Assembly: GCA_003993805.1 (NCBI GenBank)
Contig: RSEF01000001.1
Coordinates: 179,256,532 to 179,320,531 of the forward strand
Length of the DNA: 64,000 nucleotides
DNA from: Himantopus leucocephalus
Taxonomy: Eukaryota; Chordata; Aves; Charadriiformes; Recurvirostridae
Direction: 5' to 3'
Each line of letters opens with the position of its first letter. The stretch's first letter is position 1. Below are positions 40,356-51,735 of this stretch, in pieces. The notes under the pieces are model-generated. The model saw nothing but the letters and a program-made list of their open reading frames with translations, made no database searches and was not told where the DNA came from. A program made the translations under genes and the position numbers.

Positions 40356-40638
40356 GTAGAGGTGAGTATGTTGCCTCCTGTGATTCAGCCTTCTTCACTC
40401 GGTTATAAAGATCACCTGGATGCTGTGCTTTCTACTGACAGACTCAGAATGCGGCATGAGCAGATACATATTACAACTTCGAAACTGTCAAGAGCAATAC
40501 TGGATGCCAAGTATTATTAACTAAGAGGCATCACAGCCTATGTTGGCAGTATGGACACTTAGAAATTAAAGTCAAAGTGGAACTACAACAGCAGTGGGCA
40601 ATAACATTCTCATGCCCATGGACTCAGACATCCCTGGG

Positions 40639-41830
40639 TACCAATAGGAATAACAATGAGGAACGCCATCTGCTGAGCTCTGAAATGAGCTCTTTATTCA
40701 TGCTTGGCAGACCCGCAAAAAAAGGAGGGGGAAGGAAGGGGTGTGGGGAGTTTGAAGCCAAAATTTTCAGCTAGATAAAGGTAAGCACAGCAGATGTTTT
40801 CAGCACTTCCCTCATGGGGTTTTGTTTGCCTATCCGCTATTTTTCTGTAGAAACTAGAAGCCATCATTCAAGGGACCCACTGAAAATTGCCAGTGATGCT
40901 TTGCTAAGCCTGGTACTTTCAGCAATCAGGTGTTAACAACACATAAATACATGCTGCTGTGAAATAAATTTAGATCCTAACAGAACCCAATTGCAATAAT
41001 TGAGATGGAACTAATGCCTTTTGTGATTTCTGCAGGGTAGGCTAAACTAAATGCTTTACAGAGAAGAGAAGGTGCACCAGGGATATTTCCTCATATAGAA
41101 GCATATAAGTTCAGACCTCCATCATTTTAAACATTAGTCATTGGAACCCAGATAGCTCTGTTCACAAATACATAGCACAGCTGATCTGTCAGCCGAAAAG
41201 CAAAAGAAAGCTCCTATTGATCATGTTTTCAATTATCAGTAATATAAAGCAGATTTACAGAGCATCATCCAGTTTTATAGAGGGTTTCGAATGAGCACAC
41301 AACACTTAGGCTGTACCCCAGTAAAAATGATTTTTCCCGTTATTAGCAAAAGTCTGCAGGCTTTGTGCTGGCCTGACAGCTCAGGGTCTAGGGATTTTTT
41401 GGCCTTGCCTTGGCCAGAGCTGACCTTAGCTTGCTTTAACAATTGTGTGTCCTGCTGTAACTTTGTCTCTGGGAATATTGGACTTGGCAAAAGCCTGACA
41501 AACCTAGGTAGTCGTCGTGGGACAATCAGCAGCCCTTTACGTCAGGTTGGGCAGGTGGAGGCTGCTGTGCAGTTTTCACACTTCACCTGGGCACTGAGGA
41601 GAAGCAGGCAGATCTTGCTGGCAAAACATGAGAAATAACATGAAGCAGACTCAAACAATTTTAAGTGTATTACTGATGAGACATCTCTGTATTAATTTGA
41701 ACAATGAGTACATATTTTTGTAACAGGATTAATAATTTTGACTTAAAATATTAATTTGACTGAGAGAAAATACTTAGTTTCGGGTACATGGTGTGTTCCC
41801 CTCTGCTCATAGCAACATTTGCAGTGTATC
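40639..41830 (+). repeat. Diverged duplicated block, copy A
   Basis: Three sub-blocks align in the same order and orientation with 47093-48593. A 40639-40800 pairs with 47093-47222 (shared ccaataggaataa, acaatga, ccatctgctga, tgcttg, cagatgtt). A 41321-41640 pairs with 47873-48153 (shared cctgacag, ctaggtagtc, cagccct, agaagcag). A 41650-41830 pairs with 48372-48593 (shared aacaattttaag, attcccct or attccctt, tagcaa). Identity is visibly imperfect, so the duplication is old. The portion 40800-41320 does not align by eye. I do not recognise the unit as a known repeat, and the long frame over it (41291-41638) is not conserved in the second copy. Confidence 0.7.
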
Positions 41831-42339
41831 AAGACCATTTGCTACCAAATCCATGCCCTCCTGGACCAGGACTATAAATTTGATTACGAACACATGAACA
41901 AATTTCTGCTGAATTAGCCAGAGCACGCAACACAAACTTTATGTTAGATTTATGCTGTTATACTGGCTTTATGTCAGCTGTGGGAGGACAGATGACACAC
42001 GATAAAGCCTGTTAATAGTACAAAGTTAACATAGCAGAAGTTCTGCACTAATTTGAACCAGCAGAGCAAGCTTATATGGGATCAGCACTTAGGTCCTTGC
42101 AGCTACAACAGTTTGATCTGGTACTGGGAACCTGAAGACAGGCTTTCCTGTATCATAAAATCATGGCCTCAGAAACTCTGGTGTTGTGGATTTGATATAT
42201 ATCCTAGCTTATTCCCTTTAAAATTCATGTGGGCTCCAGGATGTTCATATGACAGAGAATGCTCCTTAGGATTCAATAAGTAAAGGATATTGTGATGAAT
42301 TTTTTTTTGCTGATTATTTTTCTCCTCAGTGCTTACATC

Positions 42340-42535
42340 TTCCCTTCTTCCTCTCTTCTCCCTTCCATCTCTGTTTATCTTTCTCTTTGATTTTCTCCTT
42401 TCTAGCTTTCTTCTTCACTACTTGTCTGTTGGTTATTTCTCTCCCTTTCTCTAGTTTCTTGCCTTCCCTGCTTTTTGATGAGTCTCTCTGCTCTGGCTTT
42501 CCTACAACCCACTCCACCCCTCCTCCTTGCTGATC
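42340..42535. repeat. Pyrimidine-rich low-complexity tract
   Basis: The plus strand is almost all C and T in words such as cttcccttcttcctctcttc and ctttctctttgattttctcc. The lysine, arginine and glutamate-rich minus-strand frames over it (42326-42517) are a by-product. Confidence 0.85.
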
Positions 42536-43114
42536 TCTCTCCGTATGCTGAGCCCTGCAGACGGCTCATCAGCAACACTCCTTTGCCGAGGAGCAGGGGC
42601 AGAGCAGGGTAATGGCCTAGCATGCTGATTCCTGTTTTGAATAAGATGGTCGTGCTTATGGAAATAATTGCTGTGTGGATAGCTTTGCTTTGACGACAAA
42701 GCTGTAAGTGGTGATAGTAGTTTAGCACTTTTAATTTCCACTAAATGAGTAAATGGAAGATAAATAATGGAATTTAACATCATGAATTTAAATATATTGT
42801 AATTTGATTGTGTTCAAATGTACCTGAAAAAAAATGTGTAAGAAGGTAGTAATTATTTGAAAGAGCTTAGGCTGGCAATATAAACATTTAGTCATTTGAA
42901 ATTGAAAAAAAGGGAGAATAATAAAATGGAAAGAAAAAAATAATATCTGGTGAAGCAGGGGAGAAACTTTTCATTTACATATGCTCATAATCAGCTAAAT
43001 CAATATTACTTGTCCAGGGATGGAATTTACACCCAGAACAAATGGTTAAAAAAATAAAAAATAAATCAACAGGAATCACATTAAAACTGTATTAGATCAG
43101 AGTGGGATACTGAC
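42536..43114. other. Non-coding, nothing recognised
   Basis: This is AT-rich sequence between the pyrimidine tract and the candidate exon. If that exon is real, this is its downstream intron. Confidence 0.4.
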
Positions 43115-43217
43115 CTTGTAAAAGGTTTATCTTTTCAAGATACTGCTGGATGTACTGTTGTATCACTGGATGAGTTTTGGTTACCTCCATGAAGTAAGCT
43201 GATGACTTTGACCCAGG
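43115..43217 (-). CDS. Putative internal coding exon, unidentified gene (minus strand)
   Basis: Read on the minus strand, a pyrimidine tract ending in gtgacttctctttacag is followed by 103 bp and then a donor reading CAAG|gtcagt. Both sites fit the vertebrate consensus well. The exon enters at phase 0 and leaves at phase 1, encoding 34 residues. It begins PGSKSSAYFMEV, has a TKTHP motif at residues 13-17, is then rich in Q, Y and I, and ends KINLLQ. The composition suggests a soluble, helix-forming protein; no membrane segment or signal is present. I cannot name the gene. The KTHP...Y...L spacing recalls a stretch of the testis protein SPATA16 only faintly and from memory, which is not enough for a symbol. 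If real, the gene runs right to left and most of this window is its introns. A chance combination of splice sites is possible. Confidence 0.5.
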
Positions 43218-45737
43218 CTGTAAAGAGAAGTCACCCAAAACATACAGGAAGTTAACATTAATGACAAGGAGAAATACACCTTTTGGGTTGTTCAGCAAGA
43301 GTTAAAAGGAGATCCTTCTTCTCAGCAATTTTCTCACAGGAGAAAAATGGCAGTTAAGATTGCTAATATATCCTGAGGGCTAACTGGGTGAGATTGCCAT
43401 ATCAGCAGCAGAGAAGGATAAAATAATGCAATGCTTGCTGAAAATGTAAAATAAAAATATCTTTATAGAGGAAAAACCTTCATTAATATGAAATAAGATG
43501 ATATGCCTCAAGGGGATCATCTCGTACTTTGTGGCTGTCAAAGGCAAGGAAGCACTCAGGGACTCTAATTTCACCCATCCTTTCCCTTAGCAGTCAATGA
43601 GCTTTCAAATCACCACTCCCCTTTCTTGAGCTATTTAATCCAGATCATAACTAGAGAATTTCACTGCTGCCCTAATCTCTCAAGCTTCAGCATGAGATGT
43701 GCATGGACTCGTTAAACTTTGTCGAGCCCCCTGTTCCACCGTACTCCAGAGGCCCAACATAAATGAGGAGCCAGCTTGGCCTCACTTTCCATTACAGCCT
43801 AGGAGAAATACAGACAGTAACAAAGGTGACTCAGATCTTAAACAGGCTAAATCTCTTTTAGGCTGTCTCTGTGAGAAACCATAGGGGAACTGTATTCCTA
43901 ATTATTGTTCCTAATTGTTTAAAATTAGGATAAATTAGGGGTGAAGGAGGACCTGAAGTAAACATGGTGCTGTGCAAAGACGTGTCAAATAAGCAACGCC
44001 CCTCAGGGATTTTACAGCCCAGCCTGCTGGGCGATGCAGGCTCGCACAACAGGAAGACCCAGAGGGATGTGTTGTCTTAAGAGCCAATTCAAAGCACGTT
44101 GAAGTAAATGAGCTTTGATTGATTTCGGTGGGCTTTAGCTTCTGCTTCCCTGCGGGGCGTCCGCAGAGGTGAGCCAGCACCTTTCACTTGGCGGAAGAAG
44201 TGAGGTGTGACTGCCTGTCCGACCCGCAGACGTTATCTGTTACAGCTGACATCACTTGTCATGGGTAAAATGTGTTTCTCTATGAATTTTGCGCTTGCAT
44301 GTTCTGTTCGCTTTCGTGTTGTACTTACACTCCTGCCTACAGCAACATCTACGTGCTGTGTGAGCTGTCTGCATATTCTCCTGACCTTTCTCAAAGGCAG
44401 GAGGCAGCTGCACCACTGCATCCATGCTGACAGCTTCAGTCTGGGTTTTACATCTGCTGTCATCTTGCCAACTACTTTTCATTATCCTTCCAAAAAAAAA
44501 AACCAACCTAAAAACCCCAACCTCAACCACATGCCTTATTCAAAACCAAATTATCACAGTTTGGATCACAACAGGTGTACTGAGTTTGTACAAAACCTTG
44601 TGCTTGTGGAGCGCACAGTAGAATGAGAACGGGGAGATAGAAAAGTAAATGCTTCACTAGTTTATTCCACCCCAGTCTTATAATTTAAAAATGATAGAAA
44701 TATTTAAATGCCAGATCTGATCAACCGCTGAACTACAGAGGTGCAAAGAGATCATAATTAATCTGCAAAACATTTTTTGCTATGGGAAACTTGATAACAT
44801 ACATTATTATTGCTTGTTCTATGCTCTTATTTCCAGTTAGGCTGAGACAGATCAAATTTATATTGGCATGTTTCAGCAAAAATCTCTCAGCCACTGCAGA
44901 AAAGACATATAAGATAAAAGCAGATTGTTTGCCCACTTCAGCATGAGCAGGCTTTGCTCTGGTACTTAACAACATTTTCATGCACAGTGATTTTTCAATT
45001 TTGAAAAATGTTTTTTTAATGTATTTGTGTGCAGGATGTGTTTTTTTGTGTAGAAGTCTCCAGGTTTTTAAGAAAGTAAACTGTAACAATCAGAACTTTA
45101 CCAGCTCTGTCATTTGAGGTAACAAGCACTTAGCAATAGCAGCGATTCATGTAGGTTTGACAACAGAAAAGAAAATAAGCGGAACTCAAGAATTATGGAT
45201 TATACCAAGCACTATGCAATGCTAAATAGAAATATCCAAGCTAGCAAAGGCACAGGGAAACTGAATCATGATTCTGTTAGTGTGTTACTTTTCCTGGCCT
45301 AATTCTTCCTGATGACAAGTGCAAATTAAACAGGGTGAATTTGCCCAGAGAGACCTTTGTGCTTGCACAGTTGCACTGATTCAGGTATGGAACATATACA
45401 CTGCCATGGATTGCCCAGTTGAGATCGACGCTTGTATCAAATTCAAGCTCTGCTAGGAGTTTTCTGCTTGCATATAGGCTGTTCTTCCCATTCCCTTCAA
45501 ACTTAATTTTATCTGGCCTGTTGCAAAAGAGTGTCCCCATTGCAGTCCTTTCCCTACTTTGTCACAGCAGCCTCTTCGTAGTCCCATGCAGTCAGTCCCA
45601 TTTCTCCAATTTTTAATAAAGGTGAAAACCTCCTCGTCTGAACAACTCTTCTCTCCATTTAAATAGCCAGAATCACCTCCTGAGCCCACAGCCATGCTGT
45701 AACTTTTGGACCACTTCCCTTTTAGCAATACTGAATC
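43218..45737. other. Non-coding, small CpG cluster near 44.1-44.2 kb
   Basis: Overlapping frames at 43935-44626 lack any domain. A short stretch at 44120-44240 has more CpG dinucleotides than its surroundings and a good plus-strand donor (CAGAG|gtgagc) at about 44167. It is much too small for a CpG island. The rest shows nothing recognised. Confidence 0.4.
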
Positions 45738-46150
45738 TTGAGTGCCCAGACTTTTTGCCAGATTTCATTTTCATTCAGCTCCTCATCCATGGATCTTTTG
45801 CATCCACATCCCTTATCCCTGCACCTCAACCCTACCTCAGTGTCAGGTCGTATCTGCCCGCCCTGTTACATTTTTTCCTTTGGCTCACTGATTCCCAACT
45901 TAACTCTTCTTACCCAGATGCCCAATCTGCTTGCAGTTCCTTTTTTTTTCCACATTTACACAGTAGACTTTAATTTCCTTCTTCCATATTTCCTCCTCCA
46001 CTTTCACCCTCAATCTCTCGCCCTGGCAAACACACTATTCCTCCTCCCCACTTCCAGTCCCACTTTCCCCACAGCCTGCAATACGAGCTTCCACCATCTA
46101 CAACCTCACATCTCATCCCATGCCCCAGGATGTGTTGCAATGTGCTGTTC
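45738..46150. repeat. Pyrimidine-rich tract with long plus-strand frame
   Basis: The plus strand is C and T rich for about 400 bp, producing a 154-codon frame (45738-46202) dominated by F, S, L, P and H. It has no domain and no ATG at the frame's listed start (TTG). I treat the frame as a composition artefact. Confidence 0.6.
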
Positions 46151-47092
46151 TGCGGTCACCCTTACTTTCCCACGCTATTTTAACCCTTTGGCATATGGCT
46201 AAATTAGACTCTTCCTCCAGGTTTCTTGGGCCCAGCAAGCAAGTCACTACCAAGCACACAGTAGACCCTCTAAGATCTGAAACTTGGACTTGGCACAATT
46301 AGAATAAGTCAAAACTACAATTTTAAGCTAGTTGCATTCAACCTCATGCTAGACCTGCCACAGCTGGAGTTTTGGGAGACTTTATCCTGGAAAGCTGTAG
46401 CAAGAGGATATCTGTAGGACATAAGCTAACAGTGGTTTTTCAAAGGCCAAAGCTGAGCAGCTTTTTCCAGAGAGAGAAAAGGCACATGCCTGCCAAAACA
46501 CACAAACCCATAAGTACGTGATGGGTCTTCCAAAAAAAAAAGAAGGCTGAATCTTTTAACAAGAGCAAAACAAATGTATTTTTCCATTCCATTACTGTTA
46601 CCAAACCATTTGTGAGTTGATTTAAAAATAAATAAATCTATTGGGCAGAACCAGACATTCAGCATGGAAAATTTTAGTTGAAAACAGTGAAACCAAGGAA
46701 GCCTTGTAAGCAGCTGAAAAAAGTCTAATAGGAAGCATAAGGCATACTGATTGCTAACTGATGCTAACAACCCCAAATCTACTACTTTTCTGATTTTCGT
46801 ATTATTATCTGACACTAAATGCAGACAACAATCTGAGATGATAACAAGAGGGTGTGAGAGGCGCACATAATGTCATAACTGCTAGGCTTTCAGAAATGAC
46901 TGAGGGGGACTGGCTGAAGCAGAAGATAAGCTTTTCTTTGTAAGAGTATTGATGAAATAGATAAACCACATACTGAGTCTAATCTGGGAATCTGGAGATG
47001 TTCAAATGACTGTCAAAACAAAATGAGAAATAGAGGAGGAAATACTGTTCCAAAGCCTGCTCATTGATTTAAGCACTTTTGGTGCCAATAGG
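46151..47092. other. Non-coding, nothing recognised
   Basis: A 146-codon minus-strand frame (46426-46866) is present, but its cysteine, phenylalanine and leucine-rich composition matches no family that I know. No splice or repeat structure was recognised. Confidence 0.5.
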
Positions 47093-48593
47093 AATAATAA
47101 CAATGAAAACCATCTGCTGATCTCTGCAATGAATTCTTTATCCATGCTTGAAAGCCTTGTGCAGAGATGGGAAGCTGTGTGTGAGGCTGTAGACAAAACA
47201 AGGTGTGTGTGGCAGATGTTCTGAGGGTTTCACTCACAGGAATCCAACTGCCACTTTGTTAAGACTTCTCGAGGGACTGGAGATCAGCTTCTTGTGGAGA
47301 TACTGTCATCAGACCTCACAACACATTTCTAAATCTTGTGGTTTAATTCATCAACCATTAGCCAAAAATAAAAGTGAGATTCTGCAATGAAAGAGGGTTC
47401 AAAAAAGGACATTGCTGTAATAATTTAAAATATACTGACCTAAATATAAATTGATGAATAAACAGAAAATTGATAGAGGATATACTGGACTATTATTTTC
47501 CTCCTGTGGAAAATTCCATAAATCCCTGATGTCAACTGATAGGTTTTTTTGTTGTGTGCACTGCCTCAATCCAAATCAGGCTGCTGCATGCTCACAGCAG
47601 TTGTGATTCCTAAATATTTTTCACAAAGTTGTAGCATACGGTATATTTAGGAATGGTCTATTTGCATTCACATGAAAAGAGACTTGAGCGTACAGGCAGA
47701 ACTGGCAGAAGGGTGCTGCACAAATCAAAGGGAAACAAAAACTAAAGATTATTTTATTAGGATCGCAGAGGTAACCTTTACACCACTCCCACATAGATAT
47801 TCACATGTTGAATAGTCACTGGTTAATGGCTTCTATTCACCACCAGTAATCACACAGTGGTAGTGTGCGTCAGTAAATAAAATTTTTGCCATTAGTCACA
47901 CAAAACCACAGTCTTGGCATGGACCTGACAGTGGAGGGACTCAGGACTTCTCTGGGCCTGAGCTAATTCTGGCAATAGTCAAGGGACTACTGTCTGATCT
48001 GGTGTAGCTCCTGGGGTTACTGTGTGGTAAAGGCCCAACAGAACTAGGTAGTCACTGTGTGACATACAACAGCCCTCTGTGTTCACAGGAGCTGGAGAAG
48101 GCTTTGGGTGATGCTCAGTGAGTAGAAGCAGGTCTTGTTAAGAAAATATGTAAAAATAGCCCCAGGTGGACCCCAAGATCAAGGAGGAAGAGACCACCTT
48201 CACTATGTTGTTCTCCTCCTGAAGACTGCAGGATGACCAGGACTCATCATGTACCTTTCCCCCTCCATGCACACCCCTCTGCTTGCAGAAGACTGGATCT
48301 ACTGGCTGTAGGGCCCATAGAGACACTGGAAGGGTGAGCGTAGCCCCAGGAAAAAGGAGCAGATGTTACTAAGTTTTCTTTTTTAACAATTTTAAGAGTG
48401 TTATTGATGCAATTTTTCCATATTACCTTGGACTATAAGCATCAACAGTATTGGAATTGACCAAGAGTAACAATTTGCTGTATTTTGGTTTGATTGTTAT
48501 GATTTTGATTAGTCTAACAATAAATTCTTTGCTCCCTATATACACACATGAAGTATTCCCTTTTGTTCCTAGCAAGATTTCAAACGTAACAGT
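47093..48593 (+). repeat. Diverged duplicated block, copy B
   Basis: This is the second copy of the block at 40639-41830, in the same orientation and offset by about 6.45 kb at the left edge and 6.76 kb at the right edge. It differs by numerous substitutions and indels, including an extra segment at 48157-48350 absent from copy A. The stretch 47223-47872 does not align with copy A by eye. Confidence 0.7.
48157..48350. repeat. Insertion in copy B with 10-bp direct repeats
   Basis: The 10-mer TAGCCCCAGG stands at 48157-48166 and again at 48341-48350. The sequence between and including the second copy (about 184 bp) is missing from the matching place in copy A (near 41640). This looks like an insertion with target-site duplication, though no transposon family, terminal inverted repeat or poly(A) tail is recognised. 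Confidence 0.45.
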
Positions 48594-50560
48594 AGCTGGG
48601 ATACAACATGCTTTTCCACATTCTTCAAAGAGGAAATAATAGTGATAGATAGATATAGACCTTTTAATGGCAAGCATACTATTTTATATATTTTAACTGT
48701 GATCAAGAACACAGTTGGCTTTGTACACGGACAGATCAGCGCTTCTGGACTGCAACTAAGTTATCCCAAAAGATTTCTCTTCATTGGTAACTGCGTTAGG
48801 TGTAAGATGTGAGCTGAAGTTATTGTAGAGACTGGGATCAAACCACAGGTAAGATTTAGTCTAACTGGCTATTTGTATAATGCTGCACCTCTTCTATATG
48901 CATATGTATCTATGGCTGTATACATCTCTGCCTATTGTGTCCACAGTGCCAGATCCTGGATCCATCCTGAGGTCTGGCTGTGGCTGGGGAACAGCAGAAA
49001 CCAGTGAGAGAAATGTGAAGGGTTACTCATCTGCCACACAGCCTGACAGGCAAGCAGAGAAGGAGAGGAATCCAATCTCTTCCCAGCACAGGAAAGGGAG
49101 AAGGGAACTTAAGTTTGCCCTTACAGAAGAAAAGAAGCTGCTTTGGACAGTAAAAGTTGTGGTTTTAACTATTGGGTCAGACCAGGGCACTTCTTTTGTG
49201 CAAGGTGGATGACAATTTCTTCGTAATAGTCAAATCTATTCCACCTGCTACAACCAAAAGGGTCCACTTTTTAGTAATTAAGGAGTTAGAATACTTATTC
49301 CAAAATGCTCTGATGTTGCTCTACATGCTGACCAACGGAATATATGAGAGCAAAAGACATCAATGAAAAATCGGCACAAGTAGAAAGCTTGTGAACTTGT
49401 CTCCTTGCTCATTTACCCTTCCCGCTTTCCCCAGGTGTTGTACTGAGAGGTATCCTGCAGTAATGACCGTGGACCTTTTGTTTGGACCTTGCAAGTCAGA
49501 TTTGACGTCTAGCCTGTTGTTTGAAAAGCCCAGCACTCCAAACTGCAATGGCTGATTTAGTACTTGTGCCGTTCACTGATGCATTTGCCTCTCTAGATGG
49601 CAGCTCCCTGCTTGGTGACTCATAGCGAGTCCTCTAGGCGTCTAAATTGGTTTTGTTGGTGGCTTTTAGTTGTACAGTTTTTCTTGTCAGTAAGATGTTT
49701 GAAGATTATCGGGAGAGGAAGCTAGCAGAGACACTCTTGTGCTCTTGCCAGCTGCAAAACAGGGCTTGAGAAATGTCTCCTTTGGAGAACTAATGGTGCC
49801 CTTCAGATATTAAAGGGTCAAGCTGTACCATATGGTTGCTGTCCTAGATCAAGCCTTTAACAGGTCTCCGACAGCAGAAGAGCTTTTCACAGCAGAAAGC
49901 AGCAGAAGTGGTAAGAGGGGCACTCACCGGCTAGCAGAATTTTGGGAATCTTTTGAGCAGAGACAGGGGGTCCTGACGCCTTCTAAGGAAAATAAGCACA
50001 ACCCTGTGACTCGTCTCAACTCTGCCTCGGCAGAGCTGTATATATTTCAGCATTCTTCCTCTACAAACTCCTTTCAAGTGTACTCAGTATTCAGTAAGAG
50101 ACTATGCACATCTGCTGTTCCAAGAAGCAAGTTTAATTGCTGATGGGATTTTTTCCCACTAGCATTTCAACCCATCTGCATGTTGCGATTACTGAAGCCT
50201 AATTTTGTTTTTGTCTACTTCAACCTTTTCAAGTGATATTCATTAATCCCATCTATGGCATCTCTAACATGTGGGAAATGTGCCTAGAGTAATTACAAAG
50301 TATTTCCTCTGCACTTAGTTCTCATATAAGAGCATGGGAAGATAATGAAGGCTGATTGTAGTGTCATCATTCCATTGAGGAAATGAATGATGCTGTTCAA
50401 ATAACAGCTGGCTTGTTACATAAAAGAAATGACAGATCAGAATAATAAAGGCAAACTCCCCTTTAACATATCATTCTAATTTGAAAGTCTCAAATAATTG
50501 CCTGGAATCCTGGAAATACAGAAAATAGTACAAAAAAGGCCCTTAAGTTTTGTCTCTGTA
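48594..50560. other. Non-coding, nothing recognised
   Basis: Frames at 48880-49212 and 49832-50143 (103-110 codons) show no domain. A strong plus-strand donor-like site (ACCACAG|gtaaga) at 48848 follows sequence with stops in all three frames, so it does not mark a coding exon. Confidence 0.5.
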
Positions 50561-51030
50561 TGGTTGTGTGTATACACGTAAATATATATTTACACACTTA
50601 TACATACATGCCTACAAACATGTAGTATTTCTCTTTTTTTATGATATATATATATTTTTATGTATGTATGTATCACAGTGAGACAGCAAGAAAGCTCACC
50701 AAGAATAGTATTTTTTAATCTGGAATATCCACCCTGGAAAAGAGAATACAATTGAGGGAAATTTCTTTTTATCGTTAACTGACCTGAAGTGAGCATTTAG
50801 GAATATGAATGGTATGTATTATAAGTGTATTTAAGGTGCAATGGGAGTTTCACTGTATAACAGTAATTTACACTACAGTGCCTTTATAAAAAAACTTGTG
50901 AACCCTTTAATCTCCAGCATATATATATGAAAAACAATGGAGGTTTTTATATGTTATATATATTTTAATATGAATTATTGATATAAAAACATCGCATATA
51001 TAAACATCTTATATGTATATATGAATAGAT
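50561..51030. repeat. TA/TG-rich low-complexity clusters
   Basis: Two clusters, at 50561-50674 and 50919-51030, are made of short TA, TATA and GTAT repeats (for example atgatatatatatat and tgtatgtatgtat), with ordinary AT-rich DNA between them. Confidence 0.8.
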
Positions 51031-51594
51031 AACCTCAGTTGCTAAATGGTCCATTTAGAAGTGCCCACTCCCCAGATAAAATTTGCAGTGCTGAGCTCAT
51101 ACTCTGAGAAGCGAAAGGGCTGGTTTCACTGCGTCTTTCTGTCTGAGGGTGTGTTCCTAGACTGTCTTTCAGGCAGTCTAAACCCTAGAGCTTGACTCCT
51201 TTAATAAGGAAGGGATAGCATTGTAGGGCGTTTTCAGACTGCAACACCTGATTGCTAATTGGAGTTTGAAATAAAGACAGGCTAATAGCAACCATAATGT
51301 GACATCTTTCAGGTCTAAGAACTTCCTCGAGCAATCCAAGGAAAACATCATTCAGAGCAAGGTGTGACCTCAAATGATACAGAAGATAAAATTAAAGCTA
51401 ATAACAACATTAGGGTAAAATAAGGTACTGGGATGAAGCCTTTCAGAACAGACTGCCAGCAGCACCAGCTACATTCCTAAACTAGATACAGGAGACTGGA
51501 AAAATGCTTCACGTATTCTCATTTTACATTTTCAAGCTTCAGCAACTGACATAAACTGGGCTCTGGGGATCCGCAAATAAGATGGACCCCAATA

Positions 51595-51735
51595 AAAGAA
51601 TCACAGTATAAGACTGGTTTGTGGTCCAGCCTCATGCTCCAAGCAGTGTCTGCTGGGATAAGCTTCAAGGGAGGAGACCACACAACCTGTCTGGGTAACA
51701 TGTTCCGCTGCTTGACTGTCCTAATAAAAAAAGAC
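51595..51735 (-). mobile_element. Short degraded CR1 3' end
   Basis: The plus-strand words 'tggtccagcctcatgctcc', 'acaacctgtctgggtaac' and 'tgttccgctgcttgactg' match the CR1 3' UTR phrases 'ggtccaacc...gctc', 'cctctctgggcaacc' and 'tgttccagtgcttgac', in the right order. An internal deletion brings them closer together than usual. The orientation matches the other CR1 pieces. Confidence 0.6.

Noticed and set aside
44207..44626. 139-codon plus-strand frame
   Set aside because: Overlapping frames on both strands are equally open and no domain is seen.
45738..46202. 154-codon plus-strand frame
   Set aside because: It is driven by a pyrimidine-rich tract, starts at a non-ATG codon and contains only low-complexity F, S, L and P residues.
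46426..46866. 146-codon minus-strand frame
   Set aside because: No domain, splice context or recognisable homology; length is within chance expectation over 64 kb.
40639..48593. Reading the duplicated blocks as two LTRs of one provirus
   Set aside because: The 5.3 kb between them shows no gag, protease or polymerase remnant, and the blocks lack clear TG...CA ends.
48789..48848. Plus-strand segment ending at ACCACAG|gtaaga
   Set aside because: All three frames contain stops, so it cannot be an internal coding exon.
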